The notes under the pieces are model-generated. The model ran no database searches and was not told where the DNA came from. It saw only the letters and a program-made list of their open reading frames with translations. A program made the translations under genes and the position numbers. 64,000 bases of DNA from Macrolepiota albuminosa (lineage: Eukaryota > Basidiomycota > Agaricomycetes > Agaricales > Agaricaceae). The stretch lies in assembly GCA_027475525.1 (NCBI GenBank), contig JAMWFC010000052.1, positions 248,001 to 312,000 on the forward strand, written 5' to 3'. Positions 23,732-34,190 of the stretch are shown in pieces (the stretch's first letter is position 1; every line of letters begins with the position of its first letter).

Positions 23732-25433
23732 ATTCCCCGACGCCCCCGCAAACCAACGAGGTCGCGCCCCTCATGGCCTGGGAAGCCCGGGACGCGCGGT
23801 ACCGAGCTTGTCCGGCAACGTGAGTGCTTTTCGCGTCGTCCATCTGTCTCAACTGACCTTCCTATTCCAGAACAACTCAATATTCCAATCCCGGAGGCGG
23901 GTCCCAGTCGGCAACCGGAGTCTGCCCCCGATGCAGGTCCTAGCGTTCCCTCGGAGTCCCGTCAGGGTCGTCCCGTGCCTACGTTTGCGTGGATGACCGT
24001 CCGCCCTCCCCGCCCTAGGTTGCCCGCCCCTCGATTCCGCCGCTCCAGGATGGCGGTAGGGGTGGTTACGGTGGTCCCGGACGACCGGCGCGTCGCGTGG
24101 GTGGACGCGTCGCAGAAGGTGTTTGAGGAGGCGCTGGAGAGGCCCCAGAGGTTGCCCGCGCACAACTGGTGCGTGAGCAATGGGCCGGTGAGTGGGTTCT
24201 TACCTCGGTTTTCCTGGCTAACTCCGGCATCACAGTGTCTGCATTGTGCCTGCCGGGTGGTACCGTGCGAGTTCGAGGTCCCGGTTCCTTCGTCCCGCCG
24301 AGACACGTCGGTATGGAGGGGGGTCGAGGAGCGGGATTGGGTGGTGGAGCTGGTGGACGAGGGGGTGGAGCCGGAGGAGGAGGTGCCCACGGCGCCCGTG
24401 CAGCCGTCCAGCGGGGGGTCAGGAGGTCAGGAGGTCGTCCGGGTGGGGGGCTGGGGCCGGCCCGTGGTCCTCATTACTCGTCGGGTAACCCGGGCCGGGA
24501 CTGGGAGTCACGAGGGTCGAGGGAGGCACCTAGACAAAGGGAAGAGGCGGGCGTCGCCCAGCCCCTTACCGGGTCCGTCCAAGAGGGCGCGCCTGCCCGT
24601 GGAGACCCCGTCCCTGGCTCCCCAGTCCCCGCCCCTGGCTTCCCCAGTGCGCCTCTCCCCAGCGGTATTTTCCCCATTGTCGGAGCGACTGCTGGGCGTC
24701 GGAGTGGGGGCTCTGCAGGAGCGCCTCGAGCAGGCCGACCAGGAGCGGGAGGAGCAAGAGGAGGCGGCGAGGGAGGAGGCGGCGATCTGGAGGGGGCTGA
24801 AGGAGGACCGTGAGACCGCCCTCCAGGAGCTGGAGGAGGCGAGGGTAGCCCGGGGAGGAGCCAAGGCCCAGCTGGATGCTATGAGGGCCAGGCTGGAGCA
24901 GGGGGTGGGAATCCCGGCGCAGGGTCCCTTGAGTCCTGAGTTGGTTGAGGCCCTGCGCCGGGACGTGGTCATCGGGCGCATGGCCTCCCTGAGTGAGTGC
25001 CTCCCTTTCGTGGCTGGGTTGTACTAACGTTTCCAGGCTGGGCTCGGGAGCACCGCCTGCTCCTGGACGGGGCCGCCGCGGCGTTTGCGTCTCTCCAAGA
25101 GGGGCTGTGGTCGGGGGGAGGGAACCCCGGGGTGGAGCGGGGCCTGGATTTGCTGGGGAGGTTGGTGGGTGCTCACCGCCGGAGGAACGTCCGGGAGGGA
25201 ACCCCGGGGTGGAGCGGGGCCTGGATTTGCTGGGGAGGTTGGTGGGTGCTCACCGCCGGAGGAACGTCCTGGCCCCGGGGTCGTGGTTCGAGCATGTTCT
25301 GGACGAGGGCGAGCAGCTCCCGTCCTGGGATCAGCTAGCCGAGGAGATATGGCGGGAACACGGTCCGGAGAGGGTGGAGGAGGATTTCCGGGGTTGGCCG
25401 AGGGGAAGGTCTGGCGAGGGGAGTTCCGGCTAG
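23732..25433 (+). CDS. Antisense accessory gene of element 2: Cys-cluster, coiled-coil protein (5' end in gap)
   Basis: On the strand opposite gag-pol, between integrase and the 3' LTR. Exons: 23732-23819, 23871-24187, 24236-24992, 25037-25433. All three introns are GT-AG, one with a TACTAAC branch site (25022-25028). Counting only one copy of the 77-bp duplication at 25116, the phases agree and 493 residues end at TAG 25431-25433. The protein has a Pro/Arg-rich start; a cysteine cluster created by splicing (CVSNGPC then LHCACRVVPC); an acidic segment; a basic nuclear-signal-like patch (KGKRRAS...SKRARLP); a long Glu/Arg/Ala coiled coil (ALQERLEQADQEREEQ onward); and a C-terminal block (PSWDQLAEEIWREHG). 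It is convergent with pol: the two stop codons are 284 nt apart. Function unknown; a nuclear nucleic-acid-binding role is inference. Confidence 0.75.
25116..25269. repeat. 77-bp tandem duplication (25116-25192, 25193-25269)
   Basis: Identical adjacent copies in the last exon of the antisense gene. Removing one restores the frame through to its stop. Confidence 0.95.
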
Positions 25434-25716
25434 GGGCGGCATCTTTTTCGCGTTTTTTTCTTGTCACTTCTTGTTTGTCTCGTCACCCTGGTTGCTACGT
25501 AGAATATGTAAAATAGAAAAATGTATATACTTGGTTTCCCAGGGTAAAGGGTGATGTAAGGGGCGAAAGAAGACTGAAAAACAGAAGGCACCTTGCCCAG
25601 GTTCCGGGACACCACTATAAAATGATACTAAAAGAGAGTAAGATCTAGAGAGGGAAAGTAGAAAGTATACATGGGAGTTGAATCCCTACTGAGCCCAGAG
25701 GCGGGGGTTACGCCCA
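25434..25716. other. Spacer between convergent accessory gene and pol of element 2
   Basis: AT-richer than its surroundings. It presumably holds the 3' untranslated regions and poly(A) signals of both transcripts. Confidence 0.4.
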
Positions 25717-28700
25717 CTACTGCCGTCTGTGAGTCCTGCACCTGGGAGGGTCGTTTCCCGAGTGCCGTTGTTGGAAGTCCTGGAGTTTGTCGAGGGCGCC
25801 TTCGAGGTTTCCGTGTGGTTCCCAAGTGTCGTCTTCCGGGCCGTATCCCTTCCACCGTACGAGGAAGTGGGGTCGTCCACGAATGTTCCGGGAGTCGAGG
25901 ATGTCTTCAACCTCGTAGTGGTACTCGTCCTCGACCTCGACCGGGGGAGGGGGCTCGGGGCGTCGTTCGGGGAAGGGATCCGGGGGGTGTCGTTCCAGGA
26001 GGCGGACGTGGAATACCGGGTGCAGACCTTTTAGTCCCGGGGGAAGCTCGATCTTGTAGGCGTGGGATGAGACCTTCTTCAAAATTTTGAACGGGCCGAG
26101 GCGCTTGTGATCGAGTTTTGGGGAGGGCCGGCAGGTGCGGAGGTGGCGTCGATCTAACCATATCTTTGTCCCAGGGGTCCAGTCGGGGGTGTCTTCCCGT
26201 TTCCGGTCGGCGTGTTTCACGTAGGCCTGGTTCGCGGTGTCGATCTCTTCCCAGAGGAACTTGTGAAGGGACTGGAGATCCCGGGCGACCTCGTGGGCGG
26301 GGTGCAACGGGATGTCCCAGAGCGAGAGCGTCAGTCGGGGGTGGTACCCTTTGTTGGCGAAGAAGGGGGATACCCCGGTGGCGGAGTGCAGCATGTTGTT
26401 GTAGGTGAACTCAGCCAGGGGGAGTTCGGCGCGCCAGTTGTCCTGCAAGTAGTTGACGTACAGTCGGAGGTACTGCTCGAGAGACTGGTTGACCCTTTCG
26501 GTTTGGCCGTCGGTTTCGGGGTGGTAGGCGGTAGAGAGGTTAGTCTTTACTTCAAATGCCTTACACAGGGAAGTCCAAAACTTGGACATGAAGAGGGGGC
26601 CACGGTCGGAGACGATGTCGTCTGGGAGTCCATGTTTGGCGAAGACGTGCTCAAGGAACAGCTGGGCGAAGTCCGGGGCGGTGTCCGTGGTGTGGCAGGG
26701 TAGGAAAATGCCCTGTTTGGTTAGCCTACACACAACAACGAGGATGGCATCGAACCCTTCAGATTCCGGGAGTTCGACGATGTGGTCCAGAGATATGGAG
26801 GACCAGGGGCGCCGTCCGACCAGCAGGGGTTTCAGGAGTCCATACGGTTGGTGTCGGGGGACCTTGGCCTGGAGGCAGGGTTTGCATGATCGAATGTAGC
26901 GGGTCACGTCCTTCTTCAATCCTGGCCAAAAGTAAGTCCGGGAGATAAGCTGGAGGGTCTTACGTATCCCAGGGTGTCCCCGGAGCTTGTGGTCGTGGTG
27001 CTGGCGCAGGACGTCGTAGCGGAGTCGGGCGTGATCTGGGACGTAAATGCGGCCGTCCCGGAGGAGGAGTTTCTCGTCGGAGGACAAGGAAAAGGTGGGG
27101 TCCCGGTCAGTTCCGTCGGGAGGGTTGCGGGGGTCATGATCGGCGAAATACTTGTCTCGGGGGGCACGGCGGATCTGGCTCAGGGTTCCTTTGTCGTTTA
27201 AGATCAGTACGGCATTCAAATGTTCGGGAGGGATCACTACGCGATGATTGAACGCATTGCGTTCTGCCTCGAACGACTTCTTGGGGTAGACGTCCAGCCA
27301 ACGGGTGAGGGCGTCGGGTTTAGCTCCAAGTCGTCCCAGGCAGTACTGGATCATGAAGTCGTACTCCGAGAGGATCTCGGACCACCGGGCCTGCCGTCGA
27401 CTAAGTTGCTTGGTCGTGGTGAAGTACTGCAGGTTGTTGTGATCCGAGTAGACCTGAATCCGGTGCCGGGCTCCCTCGAGGTAGGCTCACCATTGCTTGA
27501 AGGCTTCGACGATGGCGAGGAGCTCCTTGTCGTAGATGTCGTAGTTGAGCTCGGCGTCGATCATGGACCGGGTGTAGAAGGCGACTGGCCGGGGCTCCCC
27601 ACCATCAGGCTCCATCTGTGAGAGAATCCCGGCGATGGCATAGTCGGACGCGTCACATTCCAGGATGATCGGGAGGGCCGGGTCGTAGTGCTGGAGTACC
27701 AGGGCGACTGTGAAAGCCTCCTTGAGCAGGTTAAAGACGCTCTGGCACTTACTGTCCCAGTTCCAGGCGATGTCCTTACGTGTGAGCCGGTTGAGGGGTT
27801 TCGTGATCCTGGAGTAGTTGTCTATAAACCTCCGGTAGAAGTTAGTGAAACCCAGGAAGGACTGTACTTCCTTCACATTCCGGGGCTGCGGCCAGTTGAC
27901 GATGGCCTCGACCTTGTGGGGATCCATGCGGACGCCGTTCGGGAATACGATGACACCAAGATACTTGACCTCTTCCGTGTGGAACGAACACTTCTCGGGC
28001 TTGGCGTGGAGATTGTGCTCCCGGAGGCGTTCGAGGACTTGCTGGACATGCTTCTGGTGGTCTTCCTTCGAGTCAGAGTAGATGAGTATGTCGTCCAGGT
28101 AGACTATCAGAGGACTTGCTGGACATGCTTCTGGTGGTCTTCCTTCGAGTCAGAGTAGATGAGTATGTCGTCCAGGTAGACTATCACGAAGACGTCGCTC
28201 ATGTCGTGGAAGATGTCGTTCATGAAGTATTGGAACGTGGCGGGGGAGTTAGTCATTCCGAAAGGCATTACAAGGTACTCAAACAGACCATACTGTGTGC
28301 GGAACGCGGTTTTCCACTCATGTCCCAGGGCGATGCGAACGTTGTTGTAACTGGAGCGGAGGTCGATTTTTGTGTAGACCTTGGCGCTGCGGAGTCGATC
28401 GACCAGGTCGCCGATGAGCGGGAGCGGGTAGCGGTTCTTCTTGGTGATCTTATTGAGTCCCTGGTAGTCGACGCAGAGTCGGAGCGAGCCGTCCTTCTTC
28501 TTGGCGAATAGAACCGGGGCTCCGGTGGCGGAGGCAGAGGGTCAGATGAATTCCTTACCGAGCATTTCATCGAGGTAGTCCTTGAGGGCCCAGAGCTCGA
28601 CCTCTGACATGTTGTACACCTTGCCGAAAGGGGGGGCGACTCTTTCCTCGAGGTCGATCATATGGTCGTAGGGACGATGAGAGGGAATCTCCTTGGCGTC

Positions 28701-29489
28701 TCCTTCGGAGAATACGTCAGCGAACTCATGGTACTCCGGGGGAACTACTTCTCGGAGGATCTGCTCCTCGGTTTTCTTCTCCGGGGGAACAGCGTCTCCT
28801 CGTAGGTGCTCTTCCAGGAGAGATGGCGAGGTGTGTAGCTGGAACGTGGGAGTTCCATCCTTCATGAGGCGGGCGAAGGGGGCGGCTCCAATGATCCTGA
28901 TGTCGAGTGTGTCCGGGTCGATCAGGGTCGTGGGTGTGTCGGCTGAGGCGGGTTTGAGGTGTGTCTGAGACCGGCCCGGGTAGTTCGGCCCTTTGTACTT
29001 GTTCTGAGAAATGTTTGGGGGTCGATCAGGGACCTTGCGGACTCGGCCGGGTGTGGGTGAGGGCGTGGGTGGCGTATGTGGGGAGGGCGCGGCTGTCATA
29101 CTGGGGGTGTCGGGCACCGGGTCGCTCCCTAGGGCCCGGAGGTGCATGGCGGTCGAGGGGTGGTCTTCGGGTCCCAGGAAGGTCATGGTGAGCATCCTCC
29201 AGTCGATATCGGGGTTCGTGTCGCGCAGCCAAGGTAGTCCCAGCACTATCGGGGTCGATTTGTGAAGTCGTGTGACCAGGAAGTCGGAGGTGAACTTGTA
29301 GTTGTTATCCAGGGTCACACGCCCTGAATGGGACCTTTGGATGGGGCCGGAGGAGGAGGGGGTGCTGTCGAGGCGTTGAAGGCAGAGGGGCTGGTTGAGG
29401 GAGTCGTGGGGGAGGTCAAGGGCGTCGCTGATGAAAACCCCAGTGGCTCCGCTGTCGATAAGGGCCGATATCGGTCCCAGGACGCCGTC
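25717..29489 (-). pseudogene. pol: pol of element 2: protease, RT, RNase H, integrase, chromodomain
   Basis: In order on the minus strand: retropepsin with ALIDSGATGVFI (about 29475-29440) and PIVLGLPWL; RT with [24 protein letters not shown] and YLDD (inside the 28033 duplication); the FLGFTNFYRRF connection; RNase H (ILECDASDYAIAG, AELNYDIYDKELLAI); integrase with an HHCC region ([13 protein letters not shown] to CKPCLQAK) and DDE residues in [17 protein letters not shown] and TDGQTERV; a C-terminal SH3-like segment; and a chromodomain ([29 protein letters not shown]). TGA stops at 28542-28544 and 27487-27489 lie where Arg is expected. The frame is -1 relative to gag at their junction (29489), as in elements that use ribosomal frameshifting. 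Otherwise well preserved. Confidence 0.93.
28033..28186. repeat. 77-bp tandem duplication (28033-28109, 28110-28186)
   Basis: Identical adjacent copies that duplicate the RT catalytic YLDD segment of element 2 and shift the frame. Confidence 0.95.
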
Positions 29490-29805
29490 TAGCCTGGCAT
29501 TGATGACGAAGGATTGGGACGAACGAGACTGGAGTCCGGGGGGTGGCTTCGCCGTTCCTGCACATCCTTCGGAACTTTGATCCAGGGTTGTCCCTTCTTT
29601 TGAAGCCGGTTGGCCCAGAGGGCCTCCTCGTCCCGTTCATCGGCAAAGTCGAGATCTTCGGGGTCGTCCAGGGGTTTCTTGGGGTTCGGCACGTTGCCCG
29701 GGTTGTGGGCGGCCACGGCGGCGTTAAGCTGAGCCTGGGGGCAGGTGCCGCTGCTGGGGTTAGCGTTGGGCGGGCCGCGACTCACCGGGGGTCGGCCGCC
29801 CGGGA

Positions 29806-30734
29806 ACGCAGGGGGACCGGGGTTTCGACCTTGGGGGTTGGGGGCTTCGCCAGAGGGCCAGGGGGGTCGGGAGTTCGAATGCTCACTGTGGTCTTCCCAG
29901 TAGCGTTGGTCGATCTGCATGACGAGGGCCTTGTATCCATTGTAGGAGGGTTGTTTCAGGGCGAGTCGGAGGACGTCCTTGATACGTTGTGGGAGGGCAC
30001 GGCGGAGGGCGTACCAGAGGGCGCTGTAATTCCAACCTGTCTCGTAAGCTTCCTTTTCGAAACATACGATGAAGGTAGTGAAGCGTTCTTCAGAGCGCAT
30101 CCGGAGGTTGAAAAGGTTGTCCTCGGCCTCGGCCACAGTATCGTATATCCCAAATTTCCTGGAGAACTCGTCGACGAAGGCTTGCCAGCGAGCGAGTGCC
30201 GGGTTGTTGGGGTCGAACTGGATGAGGGCCATTTCCTGGAGAACTCGTCGACGAAGGCTTGCCAGCGAGCGAGTGCCGGGTTGTTGGGGTCGAACTGGAT
30301 GAGGGCCGTACGCAGGGGGACCGGGGTTTCGACCTTGGGGGTTGGGGGCTTCGCCAGAGGGCCAGGGGGGTCGGGAGTTCGAATGCTCACTGTGGTCTTC
30401 CCAGTAGCGTTGGTCGATCTGCATGACGAGGGCCTTGTATCCATTGTAGGAGGGTTGTTTCAGGGCGAGTCGGAGGACGTCCTTGATACGTTGTGGGAGG
30501 GCACGGCGGAGGGCGTACCAGAGGGCGCTGTAATTCCAACCTGTCTCGTAAGCTTCCTTTTCGAAACATACGATGAAGGTAGTGAAGCGTTCTTCAGAGC
30601 GCATCCGGAGGTTGAAGAGGTTGTCCTCGGCCTCAGCCACAGTGTCGTATATCCCAAATTTCCTGGAGAACTCGTCAACGAAGGCTTGCCAGCGAGCGAG
30701 TGCCGGGTTGTTGGGGTCGAACTGGATGAGGGCC
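29806..30734. repeat. 425-bp direct repeat in the gag capsid region (29806-30230, 30310-30734)
   Basis: Two copies offset by 504 bp, with a few substitutions (for example 30111-30146 versus 30615-30650). The spacer is a 77-bp duplicate plus 2 nt. It may be a misjoin of two element copies. Confidence 0.9.
30154..30307. repeat. 77-bp tandem duplication (30154-30230, 30231-30307)
   Basis: Identical adjacent copies at the junction of the 425-bp repeat in gag. Confidence 0.95.
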
Positions 30735-30849
30735 GTGTAGTGATCGAAGGCAATCCCCTGGAGGTACGATGCGCGAGTGCCGGGTTGTTGGGGTCGAACT
30801 GGATGAGGGCCGTGTAGTGATCGAAGGCAATCCCCTGGAGGTACGATGC
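30696..30849. repeat. 77-bp tandem duplication (30696-30772, 30773-30849)
   Basis: Identical adjacent copies in the gag capsid region. Confidence 0.95.
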
Positions 30850-31126
30850 GGCAAAGGCCACCTGGGAGCTGTCAACCTGAAACGTGAGCGGCTTTGCCTG
30901 AAATGTATTGAGACACTGAGTGAGGAAGGTACGCCATTTTCGGGGGTCCCAGCCCGTGAAAGCGTCGGGCTTTTGGATGTCCAATCGTCCTTCGCGGGCG
31001 AGGGCGTCGCGAGCGTCGTCCGGTCCGGCAGCGTTGCGGGGAGGAGGGCCAGCATTGTAATAGTAGTAGTAATGATTACCCCCCCCCTCCTTGAGGAGGA
31101 AAAGCACCAAGGGCGGGGCCCCACCT

Positions 31127-31280
31127 GCCGGGAGGACCTCCTCTGGGTGGCTCACCTGGGGGTCCACGCCCGGGAGGCCCGTTGTCCCAGGGGGGCTCGT
31201 TCCGCCGGGAGGACCTCCTCTGGGTGGCTCACCTGGGGGTCCACGCCCGGGAGGCCCGTTGTCCCAGGGGGGCTCGTTCC
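31127..31280. repeat. 77-bp tandem duplication (31127-31203, 31204-31280)
   Basis: Identical adjacent copies in the GC-rich Pro-rich linker of gag. Abuts the next duplication. Confidence 0.95.
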
Positions 31281-31432
31281 TGCCAGGAGGAGGCCCGGGT
31301 CTCCACCACCTGGGGGTCCACGCCCGGGAGGCCCGTTGTCCCAGGGGGGCTCGTTCCTGCCAGGAGGAGGCCCGGGTCTCCACGCGGGGGGGCGGGGGTG
31401 GAGGGCCTGGGGGTCGTCCTCGAGGTTCGGCT
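31279..31432. repeat. 77-bp tandem duplication (31279-31355, 31356-31432)
   Basis: Overlaps the preceding duplication by 2 nt. A ~45-bp core is therefore present three times in a row. Confidence 0.9.
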
Positions 31433-32093
31433 GGGGGTGGCGGAGGCGGTCGGGGAGGGTTCGGTGGTGTTGGGTTGATTGGAGGGGGGCCGGGTGCTGG
31501 GTGGCGCGGGGGTCGTTCAGCCTGGGAGGGTCGTGCTTGCATCGGGGGTCGCGGGGGGTTTTGTAGGTCAAAGTGGAGTGGCAGGTCGCGACGGAAGTTG
31601 GGTTCCGGAGGGGCCAGGGCGGACGTGGGGGGCGGTGCTGGTGCCGGGGCGGGCACAGGCGCGGGACGTTGTTTGTTGTTGTCGCGCGTGAGCTCGTCGA
31701 TGTAGCATAGCGTGTCATCCATACTAGGGGTGTCCACCTGGGCTCTACCGGGGTTTGCCGGGGGCAGAGGTCAGGTGTTGTCCATTCGCGGGAGGGGTTC
31801 CAGGGGTCTCTGGAGCTGCCCCCAGATCTCGAAGGTACTAGGAACGGAATTAGCCCTGTGACGAGTTGACAAGCCTACCGTGCGGGCAGCGGGTTGGTCA
31901 AAAAGGCCTCCAGTCGGGTTGAGGGACCGCAATATGGCTGAGGCGTTCTGCCGTTCTTCCCGTTGTCGTTGCTCCGGAGTGGGGACCGTGGGGGCTGCCG
32001 GGACTGCTGGGGCCGGTTCCGGGGGTTCCCGTCAAATGTGAATCGAGCGACCTGGGTCCGCAGGGTCGTTGAGGGGCCGAGGGGAGGGGGACA

Positions 32094-32247
32094 CGTGGAC
32101 TTCGTTGAGCAGTTGCTGTAATTCTTCCCGGAGGATCGTATTGCGCCTATACTTTACCATGGTTTGCTCCCGTGGACTTCGTTGAGCAGTTGCTGTAATT
32201 CTTCCCGGAGGATCGTATTGCGCCTATACTTTACCATGGTTTGCTCC
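32094..32247. repeat. 77-bp tandem duplication (32094-32170, 32171-32247)
   Basis: Identical adjacent copies in the N-terminal part of gag. Confidence 0.95.
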
Positions 32248-32927
32248 AGGAGTTCTCCTCGCATGAGGCGATCCCCGAATTCGACCAAGCAATGGGCCCA
32301 GTCCTCCAGTGTGCCGGTGAAGTCGTCGTGTCCGAATTCCGTGAGTAGCGCCCTTGCCCATTGCGCGAAGTCCTCTGCCAAGATCCTAAGCGAGTGAAGC
32401 ACTTCGTCGCATTGCCGTTTGTAGTCCTCGAGACGTCGTCATCCCATGGGCGAGGGGGGAGTCCGAGCGGGTGGGGCGGCGGTTGGGTAGTGTCGAGGGG
32501 GGTAGTCGTAATTGAGGGGTACCCAGAGCTGGGGGGCGGGGCGCTGGTAACCGTAGTAGGGGGTGGGTGCGAAGGGGCCCTCGCTGGGAGGTACCGGGTG
32601 AGGTCCACTGGGGACTAGTGGTGTCTCCGGGAGACCCCCGGAGATGCTCCGGTACGAGGAGACCTCCACGGGTCGTGCCATTGCTAAGTTGGGCAGAGGG
32701 GCCCAGCTGGCAGAGGGCCCCAGATCATAGAGGGATGGGTCAGGGGCCCAGTGGCGATGGAGATACTGAGGTTCATACGGGAGGGGTGGGTAGACGGGGT
32801 GGGGGGTTTGCGCAGAGTATTGATCGGGGACCAGACGTCCGTAGGGGTCAGTCTGGTAGCCCGTGGGGTAGTAAGTATGAGTATACGTAGCCATCAAGAA
32901 CGGTGTAAGGAGGGAGTCTTGATATTA

Positions 32928-33719
32928 TGTCAGGTTCCGCTGAGTCGGGGGCTTTCCGGGAAAGCAATCGCCCTTACAATGCGGACTTGACCCACGGATA
33001 CTCGGGTGTCTGGAACTCCGGGACTAGGCTTTCCGGGAAAGCAATCGCCCTTACAATGCGGACTTGACCCACGGATACTCGGGTGTCTGGAACTCCGGGA
33101 CTAGGACTCCGGGGTTCAAGACGTGGACAGGGAAATCCCAGGAGAGGAGACTTAGTCTGGGGGTTTTGGGTGGGGGTAACGGGGGAGTTCGGGTGGGGGT
33201 CGAGTCGTGAACCGGAGGTTCTAAGACGAGACCAAGTTAGTAAGTTAAAGTCGCGAAGTGCGTACCAGTCTTAGAGCACGTGATTATCCAAGAGTGCCAG
33301 TCAATGCGTACCAGTCAAATAGAGGGCACGCAACAATCCAAGAAATGCAAAGTAACAGTGTATGTAATATCAAGACTGGCGAATACAACAGGGAACTATG
33401 CTATAAGTACTACGGGGCCGGGTCTCGGGGTTCCGGGATGTCTGGGATGGGTTCCGGGGGTTATTGAGTAGCGGCAGGGGCTGCATACCGGGATCGCGCA
33501 TGTGGGGCGCGCAATCAATTGGCGCGGATGGAGCCGTGATGCGTGATGCGCAATGGCCGGAACGAGTCACGTGATCCAATCGTTGATCGGGGCTGGTGAC
33601 GGCTGATGGCGGTGTCGGCAGTTGTGATGGCGGGGCGTGTCCTGTGGGGTCGGAGGGAGGGTCCCAGAGGGTGTTCCGGGGGTGTCCCGGGGTGGGTCCG
33701 GAGGGGAGGGGTCGTGACA
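32928..33719 (-). repeat. 5' LTR of element 2
   Basis: On the minus strand it begins TGTCACGACCCC (33719) and ends GGAACCTGACA (32928), with TGTCA/TGACA terminal inverted repeats. It is 792 bp including a 77-bp duplication, so about 715 bp in reality. The sequence just inside (TAATATCAAGACTCC) is the primer-binding-site position; I do not recognise the tRNA. Confidence 0.9.
32951..33104. repeat. 77-bp tandem duplication (32951-33027, 33028-33104)
   Basis: Identical adjacent copies inside the 5' LTR of element 2. Confidence 0.95.
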
Positions 33720-33724
33720 ATATC
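33720..33724. repeat. Right target-site duplication of element 2
   Basis: ATATC, matching 23550-23554. Confidence 0.9.
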
Positions 33725-34190
33725 ACTCTCTTGCACAATCAAGAGGAATTGCCAATGACAACATTCTTCCTGCCTAGGACAAAGACTGCAGTTCAAAGTG
33801 GAACATCTAACTCTGAAAGAGCTCTCAAGTCCACATGCATACCAACAACCCTCCAAGAGAGGGTCTCCTCTTTGCATATAAGAACAAAAAAGAGAGAAGT
33901 GTCCCATTAACCAAGAAAAAGTTCTTGGAAGTGCTTTCAAAAGTAGCAAAAGCCAGTAGATTAGAACCTCTGCAAAGACATAGAATTAGGATAGGAGCAA
34001 CTCTTGAATATCTACTGCAGGAAGTCCCTTTTGAAGTTATAAAAGCTATCAGATAATGGTCCAGCAACACATTCTACAGGTATCTGTCAAAACACAAGCA
34101 AATTTTGGTGCTATACTTGCAAGCAGTACCATTGCTCCATGAGTCTTTTATTAGGCTCACTCTTACATTTAAAAAAATAAGCTAGTGAGC
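33720..34190 (+). pseudogene. Tyrosine recombinase, 3' part (split by element 2)
   Basis: It continues the YR catalytic domain in frame from 23554 (PMTTFFLPRTKTAV). The box-II motif HRIRIGATLEYLL has the HxxR pair (His 33979-33981, Arg 33988-33990), and the tyrosine box reads WSSNTFYRYLSKHKQIL (Tyr about 34081-34083). There is a TAA at 34054-34056, where the second copy at 39473 has CGC, plus a frameshift near 33900. The R-HxxR-Y residues survive although the gene is broken. Confidence 0.85.

Larger units (their letters stand above)
29489..32894 (-). pseudogene. gag: gag of element 2, interrupted by duplications and TGA stops
   Basis: Starts at ATG 32894 (MATYTHTYYPTGY), 34 nt inside the 5' LTR. 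A Tyr/Pro-rich head is followed by a helical segment (EDFAQWARALLTEFGHDDF), a long Pro-rich linker with a run of Tyr codons (about 31055-31075), and the capsid-like domain (KPDAFTGWDPRKWRTFL, RWQAFVDEFSRKFG, RSEERFTTFIVCFEKEAY, NYSALWYALRRALPQRIKD), ending near 29489. No CCHC zinc knuckle is seen after the capsid region. In-frame TGA at 32439-32441, 32032-32034 and 31771-31773. Five 77-bp duplications and a 425-bp repeat distort the apparent length. Confidence 0.85.
23555..33719 (-). mobile_element. Complete Ty3/gypsy (chromovirus) retrotransposon, element 2, with an antisense accessory gene
   Basis: Read on the minus strand: 5' LTR (33719-32928), gag (32894 to about 29489), protease-RT-RNase H-integrase-chromodomain (to 25717), an accessory gene on the opposite strand (25433 back into the gap), and a 3' LTR mostly hidden by a 100-N gap. 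It is flanked by ATATC on both sides. It is CpG-rich and sits in CpG-depleted DNA, so it is a recent insertion. All in-frame stops seen in gag and pol are TGA. Eight 77-bp duplications and one 425-bp repeat disturb the frames. Confidence 0.95.

Noticed and set aside
29543..30817. 424-codon plus-strand ORF overlapping gag of element 2
   Set aside because: It is the antisense shadow of the gag capsid region, kept open by GC-rich codons and itself duplicated with the 425-bp repeat. No splice sites or recognisable content.
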